NCBI RefSeq assembly: GCF_000213175.1
Contig: NW_009799101.1
Location: 2,123,154 to 2,187,153 of the forward strand
Direction: 5' to 3'
DNA from: Neurospora tetrasperma FGSC 2508
Taxonomy: Eukaryota; Ascomycota; Sordariomycetes; Sordariales; Sordariaceae
DNA length: 64,000 bases
Part shown: positions 12,201 to 24,312 of the stretch, piece by piece
Layout of the letters: every line of letters starts with the position of its first letter
How positions within the stretch are numbered: position 1 is the stretch's first letter
Position numbers and translations under genes: made by a program
Notes under the pieces: model-generated
Database searches by the model: none
Told to the model about the DNA's origin: nothing
Seen by the model: only the letters and a program-made list of their open reading frames with translations

Positions 12201-13081
12201 CAAGACAGTTGGGGTCGGAAAGGAGCTCGTCATTCTCGCGAATCGCTTGGCTTGCCAGCATGCAGTATTCGGTTAGGAAGAGTTCGGCCCAGTATCGTAG
12301 CTGATGGCGGGCCGTTTTGGTGGTCCAAACGCTGCTGAGGGACGGCAGAGCTGCTTCAAATGCGGCCATGGCCATATCTCGCTGCCCATCACGAGCCAGG
12401 CAGTTCGCTCTAAGATAGGTCGACTTTAAGGCGCAGACCTTGGTCCATTCAGAGAGGGTGTCCAGGTTGTCGCATTGCGGATACTCGAGATCAAAGTTCT
12501 TGGGGAGTCGAACCAAGGCGATGGGGTAGTCCTTCATGACCCAATGTAGCCACCCTAGGCAGACCTTGGCCTGGAAACTTTCTTCGGGATGCTGAGTTTC
12601 GTTCTCGATGGCCGTGATGAGGTTCGGTATGTGGCTTGCCACCTCGATGCCCACGGCAGGCCCTCCTGCAGTACTTGGCCGATCGGTGTCCTGCGGCGCG
12701 GCCTTCTGGCAAGCTCTGGTGATGGCCAGCTCGATTTCGGCCGTCAAGGTGAGACCTAATGAGGGCGAGAGTCAGTCTCCAAGCCCAGTGACAACATTGT
12801 AGCCGAGGAAGATGGTAAAAGGCTTACATATCCGGTCAGGCGCATGCTTCCGCACCTTGCGGACCAGCTCGGGGACAGCATCCCAGTTCTCTTCGCAACG
12901 AGCATCGTCGAGCTGTTGGATATAATGCGCCGCTTTTACCGCGTCGGGCTAGAATTACATACGGGAAATCAGTACGCTGTCAGTGCATACGAAGCCGTAA
13001 AGGCGGAGCGGGAACTGGGTCAAAAAGGAAGAGGCGGAAGACAAGGCAAAGGCGGCCTGTGGAGCAAGGGACACTTACCAT
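9268..13081 (-). CDS. YPP1: YPP1/TTC7-like TPR protein (PI4-kinase complex scaffold)
   Basis: A TPR protein of the fungal Ypp1 (cargo-transport protein) family, related to animal TTC7. In yeast, Ypp1 with Efr3 anchors the PI 4-kinase Stt4 at the plasma membrane. Proposed exons: 13081-13079 (the ATG alone), 12948-12828, 12755-9958 and 9897-9268, giving 1183 residues. The ATG is followed immediately by GTAAGT, and splicing yields MPDAVKAAHYIQQLDD; no other in-frame ATG gives a better N-terminus. Helical TPR-like repeats fill most of the protein; a basic Ser/Arg-rich linker lies at roughly residues 790-830, and the C-terminal TPR block includes the NNSEAWFTLARAYQESGQ repeat. The gene is divergent from RIX1, with 887 bp between starts. 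Family assignment rests on overall architecture and recognised segments. Confidence 0.85.
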
Positions 13082-13968
13082 GTTGCCTGGTCTACAAAAG
13101 AGCACGTACTACGAAGACCTATCGAGACGAGGCATGTGATATGAGTATCCTCAGCAGATTATATGGAATGTCCGTGGTCTTGTTGTGCGGTTGCTATGTC
13201 GGGTTTCTGGTTCAGAGAAAAGGAGGGGAGGGGATGGATGGGCCTTGTAGGTTGATGTCAGGTACCCGGATGGACGTCCTGGCCACGGGCAAGCTGGACG
13301 AGGGACCTGAGGTGATGTGAACGTGGCGGCGTCATGGGCCCGGCGTAGGTAGAGATACCTAGCGGACACGGCAGGAGCCGCCAAGGTTGCGTTTACCGCC
13401 TGGAAAGCAGAGCTCCCGGCCTCTATAAAGGGGTTTCTTTCAGGACTCAAGTACTGCCCCTCTGGACCCCGGACCCTACAACTGCTCATTTAGCGGGTGG
13501 GTCAGGGGCATCGTTACGTAGTGGTAACTTTGCTGTGTAATTACCTGTACAGTCCCTCGGTAAAACAGTTCAGTTCAGTTGCTGTGACGACTCGAACTGA
13601 CCATGCGATAAGACTAGATTTGCCTGCCGGGGCTGAAAGTAAAGAAAAAAAAGTTTCGATATGGGAATGGCAACGGACTGTAAACTGCCAACTTTCTCCC
13701 ATGAAGACTGAACATCATAAGTTTTCCTCTAGAAAATAAACGGATTTGAAGTCCAAGCCATTGGTACATGAAATTGACGTTATAGATTGTCCCAAAACCC
13801 GAGTACGTTGTTGGAAACCTGGGTTCCAAAACCGGCCGCACGTGTGAATCCTCAAAATCTACCAAGAAAAAAATAAAAACTTGGGCCGTCTTCATCCTCA
13901 GCAACACAACTACCCTCATCTTCAACAACAACACTTAACTTACATATCCGTTAAGTGTAATTTACAAA
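13082..13968. promoter_or_regulatory. Divergent promoter region between the YPP1-like and RIX1 genes
   Basis: About 890 bp between opposite starts. A/T-rich runs around 13639-13650 and 13862-13880 lie upstream of RIX1. No ORF here looks real. Confidence 0.5.
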
Positions 13969-16519
13969 ATGGCAATCCCGCCACCGGACCTGCGTGTTCT
14001 CTGTCGCAGACTCGCATCGACACCAGTTGACGACCTTCCTCACATCTGTCCCCTCCTCGTGAGCCATGTGCTTCGTTGCGGAGAGGTCCTGTCCGCTGTG
14101 CCAGAGACAAAGGCCAAGGACAAGTCTTCGGAAACTGCTACGCTTGTTCACAGATTGAGAACTCACATCACTACACTTCTTGCCGGCAAGAGTGCGTCCG
14201 GTCGTTTTGCTGCTGTCTTCCTGGTCAAGGCCGTCGTTGATGTTGGGGGCTGGGAGAGCTTGAGGGCTTCAGACGTATGGATTAGGGGCTTGATCGGCAT
14301 TTTGGGGGTGAGAATCTCAAGTAGACACCGGCGAACCTCGGAATCTCATGCTAATAAGCTCATAGAAACCTGATCCTCTGGTGTCCAAGGAGCTATGTGT
14401 CATCACCCTGACCAAGATCTACTCTCTCCTCCAGAGTTACCAGACACTGGTCAGAGAGATGGCCACGCCCACTCTCCCAAGCTTCGTCACTGCCATGTTA
14501 AACCTCGTCAAGCCGCCTGCCTCGAGCAAGGCACCCAAGGTTCCCACGTCTTTTGTCGATACTGTTGCCGGCTCTCTCTCCAAGATCGTGTCCTTGTATC
14601 CTACCACCACGAGACCCTTCAACGCCCAGATTCGAGCCGCCTTCAAGGCTTACATCGCTCCTACCATGTCTGACGCCGTCACCGTCCCCCAAAGCCTAAG
14701 AGAAAGCGCCCGCTCGCTGCTTATTGTGCTTCACTATACAGCGCCCAAGAACGGTAGCAGCGACGAGTGGGTTAAGGGCATTAAATCCTATACCAAGGAG
14801 GCCCATGCTACGGCCGATCAAGTTTTCCGTTCCGTTCGGGAGTCCTGGGAATCCACCGCCGGCTATAGAGTGGACACAATCCGTACTGATGGTGAGCCAT
14901 CCGGGGGAGGTGACGAGGCCGATGAACTCCCTGCCTGGACCGGCGTCACTGCCGGCGCCGAGAGACTTACCGGCCTCATCGGTCAACTTATCGAGTACCT
15001 CAAGGTTCCCACCAAAGCCCCTATCACCATTCCCGTCGGGGAGCTCCTCGACCTCGCGTCCCGCATCACTCTCATCACCCTTCCCAAGCCCACCACCGGC
15101 GAAGACAGCGTCGAGACGAACCCAGCCATCAGCAGAGACGAAAAAGCCGAGCTCTGGAGCGTTCTCCCCGAAGTCCACATGGCCATCCTTAACCTGCACA
15201 CCGTCCTCCTCCGTCGCCTGGCTGCCAACGCCATGCCCTTGGCCACCGACATCCTCGACCAGATGGTCCGCGTCTTCACCTCTGGCCGGCACATTGCCGC
15301 CATCCGCGAGACCGTCTACGTCCTCACCAAAGAGCTTCTTGAGATGTCCGGCCCGGGCCTCCTCAAACTCAGCGTCGACTCCATGGCTCCCGTCATCCAG
15401 GCCACGTGCCAGGACATCCTCCGCGCCACGGGCCACTACGACTCCCCCGCCGGCGGCAAGCAGGCCAGTAGCAGCACCAACCCCAACCCCAACCCCAAGA
15501 AACCCACGGCCGGTAGAAACGGCGCCGGCATCCTGAACCCCCAGAAAGTCCAGTCCTCGGGCAATGCGGACGTCTACCTTACCACCACTTCCACCACCCA
15601 TTCTTCTTCTTTTTCGGATCCCCTCTTCGCCGCCGCCCTTTCCCTCCTCCCCCTCTTCCTCTCCCGCCTCCCGCAGCGCCACCTCAGTCCCGAAGCGCGC
15701 GGCCTGGTCGACCGCACCGCCATCCTAGCCAACAGCAAGCAAGCGATGCTTGCCAGCGTGCTGAACCCGTACAAGGACACACGCGGTAGATACTACCCTA
15801 CCATTTTGCCGTTCTTGGTCAGGCAGTTCCCTGCCGATCAGGAGGTAGAGGTGTTGAGAACGAATCTGATGAGAGTTGGTGCTGGTGTGAGCCAGACCGT
15901 GGCTACAAGTTGGGATCCGGCGGAGGGGTTGGATGAGGTGGTTGGTGCTGCCGCGAATACTGGTGGTATGGAAGGGGAGGATGAGGATGAGGATGAAGAC
16001 ATGGTTGACGCTGAGGCGGATGCGGATAATGAGGCGGGTGCCCAACTCGCTGCTGAGGATCAAAACCAGAAGAGCAAGGCTGCTGCTGCCGCCGCCGCCG
16101 CCGCCGGAGTTTGGGGTGCTACCGCGGAAAAGAGTGCTGCTGAAGATGTCGCCACCAGCAAACCGAACCCGTTCACCATCGTCCCTATCGACAGTCCCGA
16201 ATCGAGAGCTGAGCGCGCTTCGATGAAAAAGCGTAAAATTGGAGAGGAGGCCGCGAATCCTCCTAAGAGAGTCACCAGAAGTTCGAGGAGAAAGACTGTT
16301 GAGGTTGAAGAGGATACGTCTGCCACTACTATCACCGCTGAGGTCGTCGAGGAGGTCGCTACGCCCGCTCCGGCCCCGGTGTCCGCGAAACCAGTTGTGG
16401 CTATGATGGAACAGAAAGAGGGTGAAGATGATGGTGAGGATAGCGATAGTGGGGAGAGCGTCCAGATCGATATGTCGCTTGAGGATAGTGAGGAGGAGGA
16501 GGAGGAGGATGAGGAGTAG
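13969..16519 (+). CDS. RIX1: Pre-rRNA-processing protein RIX1
   Basis: RIX1 (human PELP1 relative) is a component of the Rix1-Ipi complex that helps process ITS2 and remodel nuclear pre-60S ribosomes. Exons 13969-14307 and 14366-16519 give 830 residues; the 58-bp intron has GT-AG borders and a GCTAAT branch-like site. The N-terminal helical RIX1 domain covers about the first 200 residues. A conserved block around residues 545-600 includes LANSKQAMLASVLNPYKDT. The C-terminal third is disordered: acidic Glu/Asp runs near 650, an Ala run, a basic nuclear-localisation segment with KKRKIG around 734 and KRVTRSSRRK soon after, and a very acidic end. This layout is typical of fungal RIX1. The gene is convergent with the next one. 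Confidence 0.9.
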
Positions 16520-16887
16520 ATTTGATACCTTTGGGAATTTGGATGTCAAAGTACTATTGTAAATACATATTGGCTCAGGAAGGTGATCTGCTTGGCCCTA
16601 ATTACTTTCGGGTTCCATACAAACCCACCTACCTCTATCTGAAGGACTCTGTTATACGACCTGTCCACTTCATCCAACCATACTCAAATTATCCAGCTCA
16701 AAGGTTACCCCGAATGTCTTGTGCATCGAAAGCCAAAATAACAAGCGTGGTCAACGTCGAAGACCCCCGGGTATAGAATGAAATGTATGCCTCGAAGCTG
16801 ATTTTCCACGCGCCTGATTCTACGTCTAGAAGCAAACCCAGAAAAAACGGCAAGCCTACCACACGTGACCGATGCTGGGAGGGTGTC
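16520..16887. other. Convergent 3' UTR region
   Basis: About 370 bp shared by the 3' ends of RIX1 and the WW-domain gene. Nothing else was recognised. Confidence 0.6.
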
Positions 16888-17949
16888 TCAATCACGCAGC
16901 CAAGCCCTCCTCTTTTCCTCCTTCTTTGCCCTTCTCTTTTCCTTGAAAGCCTTCAGCTCGGCCCTACTTGGCTTCTTGCCCGACCTTTCCGCCTTGAGAC
17001 TTCGGCCATCGTGCATATTCGCCGCCGCGTCCACGTCGAAGTAAGCGTTGAGTTGCCTTTTGCTCTTGGCCTCGTCCGAGTGACGCTCTACGTTCTGGTC
17101 CGGCGCTTGCCACTGACCCGTGGTCCGGTTGAAGTAGCCGGCGCTGGCTAAGTCGGCCCCGGCAACGGTGGGGTCCAAGCCAGCGAGCGGGTTGGTGGCG
17201 GCAGCGGCGGCCTCGGCAGCAGCGCGAGCGTTGACGGCATACCACGCATTTTCGTCGTAGTCGCCGTGAATGGCGGGATTGTAGCCACCGGCGACGGAAA
17301 TGGGGTTGCTGATGACTGTGGGTTCTACATCAAGAGGAACGACCACAGGCGCCACCACCGCTGCTGCTGCTGCCGCTGCTGTCGCGGTTGGAATTCGCGG
17401 GTTTTCCTTCTGCCATACGCCGCTGAAGCGGTTATAGAACCAGTAAGAAGAGTCGTTAGGGTTCCAATGGTACTCCCAACCGTCATCTTCCGGTTCGGGC
17501 GCCGGCTCGGCCGGTAGAGGAGGAGCAGATGACGATGATTCGCCGTTGAATGTGTGGTCTGGAAGAGGCTCGTCAGGAAGGGGAGGGGCGGCGCTTTCGT
17601 CGATTTCGCCGGGCTCGGCGCTCTCAGCCCTATTTGATGGCGATTGTGAAGGCGACTCGTAGTCACCTTGCGACGAGTCTTGGCCGTCTGGGGACTCGGA
17701 TTTCGGCTGTTGCGCGGGACTGCCCTCGCGCTCGTGGTCTCTTCGGCCTTCTTTAACCGAATGAGACTTCGGTTCCTCTACCGTTTCATTGCTATCGAGC
17801 ACTTCTTCGGTGGCGGCGGGGGGCTCTGTTGTTTCGGCCTCCTCATGTGCCCCATCGGTAGCCTCTGTGGCCCTTGTTCCATCTTCTTGACGCTCCTCCT
17901 GCACCACTTCTTGGGCGGTAGCAGAATCAGGTGGAGGTGGCGTGGACAT
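16888..17949 (-). CDS. WW-domain protein with disordered N-terminus
   Basis: Single-exon protein of 353 residues. The first 150 residues are acidic and rich in Pro, Ser and Glu with no domain. A WW domain lies at about residues 155-184 (Trp158, aromatic YWFYN core, Trp179, Pro184), expected to bind proline-rich ligands. An Ala-rich linker follows, then a second, weaker WW-like half motif (YFNRTTGQWQAP) and a highly basic Lys/Arg C-terminal helix. Such architecture is seen in fungal proteins linked to RNA processing, but the exact role is not known to me. The start ATG at 17949-17947 is the first in frame. It is convergent with RIX1. Confidence 0.8.
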   Translation of the reverse strand: MSTPPPPDSATAQEVVQEERQEDGTRATEATDGAHEEAETTEPPAATEEVLDSNETVEEPKSHSVKEGRRDHEREGSPAQQPKSESPDGQDSSQGDYESPSQSPSNRAESAEPGEIDESAAPPLPDEPLPDHTFNGESSSSAPPLPAEPAPEPEDDGWEYHWNPNDSSYWFYNRFSGVWQKENPRIPTATAAAAAAAVVAPVVVPLDVEPTVISNPISVAGGYNPAIHGDYDENAWYAVNARAAAEAAAAATNPLAGLDPTVAGADLASAGYFNRTTGQWQAPDQNVERHSDEAKSKRQLNAYFDVDAAANMHDGRSLKAERSGKKPSRAELKAFKEKRRAKKEEKRRAWLRD

Positions 17950-19967
17950 GGCGGGTTATGATTTGTTTTTGGTGATTGAACTGCAGAGCTAGATCTTGTC
18001 AATGAAACGCCGACCAGTCTGAGTGTAGTAGATTTAAAGCGAGCATATGCATTTCCTGACGGTTTATTCAGTTGCCTTACTGTGCCGGGAAGAAGATTAC
18101 TGCAAACGGAGGAAGAGTTGAAGGGCGCAGTGTTGTACCAAGTAAGAGTGCAAAGGCGATTGAGGCTGATTGCGGTTAACAATTGAAGGTGAGCTTGATA
18201 TGCTTCAGTGCGGTGATTCACGTCTTCCGCTGAGCCTACGTGATGTTGAGTTGGAGATGATGTTTATGGAAGGGGAGGAATAGTCCAGAGAGGGCGCCAT
18301 TGCACCTGCACCGGCCCAGAGCTGACTGCCGGCGGCAATCCTAGCCACCTCACAGCTGTCCCAACTGTGTCCCAACAGTTGGCCAGCAGCTGTCAGGAGG
18401 ACATGGACGTCCTGGTGGGTCATTCCTATGTCTTGGATCCATCCTGTGGATCGGGGAACCCATTGATGCTCGTTAAGCTTAAACAATCACTGCCACCCTT
18501 CCATCGGACTTCTCTCTTCACATCTTCTACGAGTTTCCAAAATGTTGACGCTGGCCAGTAGAACTTTTTTTTTGCAACATCTTACATGCGATTGGAGATG
18601 TGATGTCGACTCGATCGACTTCCAAGGACCAACTACCTACTCAGCAGTCAGCACTGGACCTGACTCGACTTCCTCAAAGTGTCACTGTCAGCTCCCCTTC
18701 TCGTTCCCCCCCTTGCAGCAGATCAGTGCGAGCGCAGCCTCCAATCGGAATGTCGAGATTTCCGCCGCGAACGTCTCTCATGTCTCTCATCTTAGCTACA
18801 CTACTCCAACCCATCTGACATGAGGCCCGGTACCAAAGATCCCATCCCGCTGTTCAAACCAGTGGGGAGTATCAAATAAGTGCTCATGCTGATGTTGACA
18901 GTGAGGAAATGGTGGACGTTGCGATAGTGTCGTCGCATCGAAGTCGGTGCGGTAACGTACAAGCCCCTTCCTTCGCATCCTGCCGTGGTTGCAAGTTAAT
19001 AAGCTTAACCTGATCTTGGAGCCAGGAAGTGGCTCCTCGTGTTAGGGCTCGGCGGTGCAAGCGTCGTGAGTTTATATTGTCTTCCGACCTAGTCTACCTC
19101 CCCGCTTCTATCACCCACTGGCTGTACCGTCTTTGCGTCTTTAACCGGAAAGTGAATCCTATCAACTGCACACATGTGGTATTTTGGCAAAATGCTGATC
19201 CAGGCATCCTGAACCTTGAAAAAGAGGTTCAATCTGTCATTGTCCGCAGCTTGCTCAGCCCACTCACCTTCTGTTTGTTCTTGTTGATGACTGAAAGGCC
19301 CAGGCAAACATGGTTAGGGAGAGTGGTATGGTACCAAGAAAGACGGCTATCTTGACTCTATTCTGTGGGTCAATGCCAAAAAAAAGCATATGCACATCTA
19401 TCTACCTTTCCAAACATCACCACTTCTCCCGACTGCTATCTTTGCGAGGTCTCTGTGGTCGACCAGCACTAACATTGGCCAATTGACCCGAAGACGGAGA
19501 TGCCTCGACTTGGGACTTGGTACCACCAAAGCACAGCATCTGGAAACTATAAACAGCAAGACATCTCTTCATCCTCGATTCGGCGGCCTCCTGTGTTTGA
19601 CTTACCTGACGATTCTGCTCAGGAAATACTTCAAGAGTTCTCGCTCGAAAGTTGATTGAACTATTTGCATTACTCAACTTATTGCATCTTGTATGCTCTT
19701 CTGCTGCTTTATACACAGCATCCACATAGGGACTGATTGGGCCTCTTGTTGTTACATTCGGCCCTCTGTATGTCATTGCATCCAGGTACACTCCTCATTT
19801 CTTGTTTCCGTGAAAATCATCAAACTTTGTGGTTGAGTCTCGCTTTACACGTGGCTACCCCTTGACTCAGATCTCGATTTTGACTGATCGATATTCGGTA
19901 CTGGCCACTCACCTTTACCTTTCCACACTCGAGATTGTTGGTGGCAGGGCTGAGCTTGACTTGAGCT
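17950..19967. other. 2-kb intergenic region with two promoters
   Basis: Between divergent starts of the WW-domain gene and the GH16 gene. It contains only short ORFs with no recognisable motif. CT-rich and TCGAC-rich patches occur around 18600-18780. I see no RNA gene or transposon here. Confidence 0.5.
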
Positions 19968-21170
19968 ATGATGGAGGCACATCAACAGAGAGGAAGAACT
20001 CACACAAGTTTACCCTCACTCATCACCCTTATCGCCATTGTTTCCCCTCTAGCATCAGCGGTGCCCTCTCTCACCGACGATTCAAAATGCGAGTGTTACC
20101 TGACAAACGGTACACAAGCTTCCTTCTTCGCCACCCACAAATTTCTAGACTTCCGAAACCTAGCTGCACACGCCGGCGTCCCACTCACCATCACCAAACC
20201 CAACGACAGCGGAAGTGCACCCGTTACTAGCGAATACTTCACCTCAAAAGAATGGACCGAGGCATTCTGGGTCCTAAGTTGGAACAACAGCCACCAAATC
20301 CGCGAGGACGCCACAGTGCTGATGGTCAACTCGCCCAATAACGTTTACATTGAAGCTAACGGCGACCGCAGCCCGTCCTCGCAAACCTGGCTCACCCTGC
20401 GTACCCAACGTCTCAAAGACTTCCAAACCGCCTCCGAGATCGAGTCCGTCGCGCCCGGCTTTCAGTACCTCTCCGTCCGCATGCTCGCTCGCACCGTCGG
20501 CTCCCCGGGCGCCATCACCGCCTTATTCACCTACCGCGACGCCGACCGGCTCGCGGACGTGCAGGAGTCTGATCTCGAAGTACGCACCATGGACCCGCGC
20601 AACACGATCCAGTACACCAACCAGCCATCCTATACGGAAAAGGGCGAAGAGATCGACCACGCTACCAAGAACGTCACGCTTCCCCCAGGCCACCCGGATT
20701 GGACCCACTGGGCTGTGCACCGGCTTGACTGGACCCCCAAGGAAACTGTCTGGTACGTGGATGGGACCGAGGTCGCGACTATCTCGTTCCAGACGCCTAG
20801 AGATCCTAGCAAGGTTATACTGAACGCGTGGAGCGATGGCGGCGAGTGGAGCGGGAACATGACGGTTAATGACGCGGCGTACTTACAGATTCAGTGGTTG
20901 GAGATTGTGTATAACGCCACGGATGAAAATCCCGCAAAGAGGAAGAGAGATGGTGGTGGGGTAACAGCTGTGATGCTGAGGGAAAGGGATGAGGGTGGGG
21001 AGGGTAGTTGTGATGTGGTGTGCAGTATAGATGAAACTCTGGAACCGGGAAAGCCGGTGATGTTATGGAATAATGGGGCAATGAGGATGGTCGGTGGAGG
21101 ATTGGTTGCTTGGATACCTTCATTAGTGACCTTTGGTATGCTCGCCTTGATTTCGGGGGGTTTGTGGTAG
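19968..21170 (+). CDS. Secreted GH16-family glucanase-like protein, possibly GPI-anchored
   Basis: Single-exon protein of 400 residues related to glycoside hydrolase family 16 (concanavalin A-like fold), likely acting on beta-glucans or cell-wall glycans. The N-terminus has a hydrophobic segment about residues 14-31 ending in ASAVP, consistent with a signal peptide. The GH16 catalytic motif is present as ESDLE at residues 200-204 (nucleophile Glu200, Asp202, acid/base Glu204), followed by the conserved YTNQP region and aromatic-rich strands (HWAVHRLDWTP, WYVDG). Several N-glycosylation sequons are present. The last about 25 residues are hydrophobic after a small/polar region, suggesting a GPI signal or membrane anchor. 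Two adjacent ATGs (19968, 19971) are equally possible starts. Substrate and linkage are inferred only at family level. Confidence 0.85.
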   Translation: MMEAHQQRGRTHTSLPSLITLIAIVSPLASAVPSLTDDSKCECYLTNGTQASFFATHKFLDFRNLAAHAGVPLTITKPNDSGSAPVTSEYFTSKEWTEAFWVLSWNNSHQIREDATVLMVNSPNNVYIEANGDRSPSSQTWLTLRTQRLKDFQTASEIESVAPGFQYLSVRMLARTVGSPGAITALFTYRDADRLADVQESDLEVRTMDPRNTIQYTNQPSYTEKGEEIDHATKNVTLPPGHPDWTHWAVHRLDWTPKETVWYVDGTEVATISFQTPRDPSKVILNAWSDGGEWSGNMTVNDAAYLQIQWLEIVYNATDENPAKRKRDGGGVTAVMLRERDEGGEGSCDVVCSIDETLEPGKPVMLWNNGAMRMVGGGLVAWIPSLVTFGMLALISGGLW

Positions 21171-23426
21171 AGAGAAGCAGGTTGTAAGGGGACGTTGTCA
21201 CATAAAATGGCGTTAGGAGGGTGTACCATAAACATGTTCATGCAGGTTTTCAGTGAATCAAGTGATGAGTGTGCCCGGAGGATTGATCATAAAAAAAAAG
21301 CGATAGTTGCAACATCCTCCGTCGAGTAAACAACTTACATATACATAGAAACCAGCTCACCGGGTTCATGACGGGTGTCAATGATCAATCAGCCAACCTT
21401 ACTTTTCCCGATCAGCCATGCCCATCTTTCCACCATCTTTATTTTACGAGCGCCTATCCACTTGATCGCCACTTCAGGCACATGTTTTCATAGCTTCATC
21501 AAGAAATTCCAAGATACCAAACCGTGAACACTTCAATAGTCCCTTCCAACCCAATACATTAACCTAGAGGTACTTAGCGAAACGGCCAACATAGCGAAAG
21601 GGTGTTTAGCGTTGTCTATTATAACACGTGCCCGTCAAGCATTACACGTATTGAGTTGAAGGACTTGTGGAAAAGACATCTTACCGTAATTGTACGAGAG
21701 CCGACTGAGGAAACCCATGTTAGGGTTGACCATAATGATGGGAAAAGAAAAAGAAAGAAGTTTGCTTTCCCAATGTCTTGAGCATACAGACAGCCCTGGA
21801 CATACACCGCCAAACTCAGTTACACATTAAGCCAAATTTACAACAAAGATGGTTTCGATGGACGCCATAATTCGCATGGTACTTATGATTGGCTTTAGGT
21901 AAAGAGCCGTTGTTGTTTTGTAGCTGGACCTGCGGAGCTTGCTGCATGCCTGCCTCTTCTAGGCAATCTTTCAGGCATTTCGCAGACAAGCACCGTACAG
22001 TTGGAGCCGGCATATGATGAATAAGTTTTAAATTGCCGGCCTTGAGATTGCTTTGGCAGCTATACTTGTGATGAGAACTACGGCGAGGTGAAGCCACTGC
22101 AGTGAATCATGAACTCGAAGCTTCGCCAGCCTACTCTTTGAGTACCAGTACGCACCGGCAGTTCCATGCTTGGACTGGACGCCTGTAGGCATCATATACA
22201 CCATCTATGCCATCACTCTCTGCATATCTCTAACAGCCAGGAAAAGCTAGAAAGCCACCGCCTCTCTGGGTGATACCATTAATTGAGTCTGAGTTTGGCC
22301 TCCGACTACTATCAGCTGTGTGTGGTCCGCGTATGCTCCATGTACCACGTCAAGTCAGGCATATCATATCAAAGTGTGAACATGATCTGATTGGAGCATT
22401 CAAGGTTCCGATAGGCGGACAAACGATGAAACAACCTATGTCAAGAAGAGAGGTAATCAAGATGAGGCAGACATCTTGAACTGGTAGGGTCCTAAGCCAT
22501 ATGTAAAACAAGCCACCATTTACTATACAACCACTACCACCACCAAGATGTAGGTCTAGCCTCTTGACCGCCCGGTGTTGGGTTGGGTGTCCAAAGAAAA
22601 CGCTTGGCAAGACATTGGTGGTTTCACGGCCGCGAGAGGGAGGGGAAATATTTTGTGCTTGAACACTGATAATGGCAGCGTCGTCTCCTGTCATGTGTTT
22701 GGCTGATGGCATCTCCAGGTCATCAGCTTAGAGATTTTAACTGAGCAAGCAAAGCTCTTGATGGCTGGCTGGCTGGCCGGGCCTTGGCCTTCGGAAATAT
22801 GGGAGTTGTTGGCGGGGAGTATCTATATATGGGCCATTCGCTTCCTGACTGGCTGTTGTCGTCACCTCATGGTTGCGCAGTGAGATGATGTCGGTAAAGG
22901 CGAGGCTGTCACCCTCGTCCTCTTGTTTCTCAGTTATACTCCTACTGCTCGGACTGAAATGCTGCTGGCGAAGCATGAGGCGTAACGGGATGGCTCAAGA
23001 TCCGCCAAGCTGGGTAAATGCTTGTTGCTTGTTCACGGATCCGAAGATGGTACTAGGATTTGGGTACAGGTCCCCAAACCGAACACCGCTCGGAGACAAA
23101 GATATGCAGTGCATTGTTGCGCAACATGACCATTCGATCATACATGAGGCAATAACCTTGTGAGTTATATAGCAGAGTGCTGTATGTCAAGGGTTCAATA
23201 CTTATGGGCAGAGAGAAGCAATAGGGCAGGATAACAAGACCTGACCCACGTACTTGCCCCGCCGTTCCTCGTATTCTGACGGAGCTTGTGAATCATTGGG
23301 AGGGAAAGGACCCTCATTTTGTCGAGAAGACGATAACTGGCCGCTTGGTACGTGTATAACCACGAGTGCCGTGAGAGCGTGAGTGCTGTGGGGGGCCGGC
23401 CGACGAAAGCCGACGCCGTAGGTGTG

Positions 23427-23466
<40 letters not shown>

Positions 23467-24205
23467 ACGTGGACGTCACCGTTAATCGCTGTATTACCAG
23501 GTTCAACAGTCCACTACTCCAGGCCGCCCGGCAGCATCAGAAACCGCAAAGTCTACGACCTGAAGCGTCACAACTTTGACCGGAGGATTCCGGTGATCCA
23601 GTGGTGAGCTGGTAGCTTATATTGATCGGGCAGAGCTTGGCGAGCTTCAACAGTCCAGATTGGCGATGGACATGTTTGCCTTCCGATCCGGGTTAAAAGG
23701 CACTTGCATTCAGACGGATGAGAGCATGAAAAGGACATGATACGGCGAGCGACGAAGCATGTCGTCGCCGGATGAACAGGAGAGAAGGACTGGAACTGAT
23801 CAGGAGCCAGCTTGCCAGCCACCGGCTACCAGCTACATCTACGTAGTTGTAGTAGACTTGCCACTGATGGTCCATGCTTTGGTATGTTCGGATTATGCTG
23901 CTGGAGGGCGATGACGACGATGAACATGCGGTAGAACTCGAATGCCTGTCCATGTCGAACATGGCACGGTCATAGTTCTCACCTCCAGTTCCTCCTGTGT
24001 TCCGAGCACACAAAGTCGAGGCTTTTGAGTTTGCCTTGACTGGTTGCCTTGAACATTTCAGAACTCCAGCGTCCAACATTCCCGTCGAACCGGTGGATTG
24101 GTAAATTCTCCGTTATCTTCCGAACATGGATCCGCTGGGAACTGTGCAAGGACGAGAAGGAAATGGGGAGGCGATCAGGGGAAGATCATGATGACGAGAC
24201 GAGAA
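21171..24205. other. Gene-poor intergenic stretch
   Basis: About 3 kb with only short, unconvincing ORFs in all frames. It contains a 39-base poly(A) run (23427-23465) and a short GGCT repeat near 22761-22778. Base composition resembles the gene-bearing flank, so it is not RIP-mutated. Confidence 0.5.
23427..23465. repeat. Poly(A) tract of 39 bases
   Basis: Uninterrupted A run. It may be a slippage microsatellite or the tail of an old retroposed sequence; no LINE or SINE body was recognised beside it. Confidence 0.95.
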
Positions 24206-24207
24206 TA

Positions 24208-24312
24208 CTTGGGGGGTGCTGGGCGCCAAGGCTTTTCACCCCCCTACTTGTTAAGTAGGGGGTAGCGAAAAACTGGGACACGGTTTTAATCTTGGACATC
24301 TGGAATCTTAGC
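24208..24312 (+). repeat. Left terminal inverted repeat of the MITE-like element
   Basis: 105 bp beginning CTTGGGGGGTGCTGGGCGCC; reverse complement of 24727-24831. Confidence 0.9.

Noticed and set aside
14696-15682. 328-codon open frame on - inside RIX1
   Set aside because: Antisense of the GC-rich RIX1 exon; Gly/Glu/Asp low complexity mirrors the sense codons.
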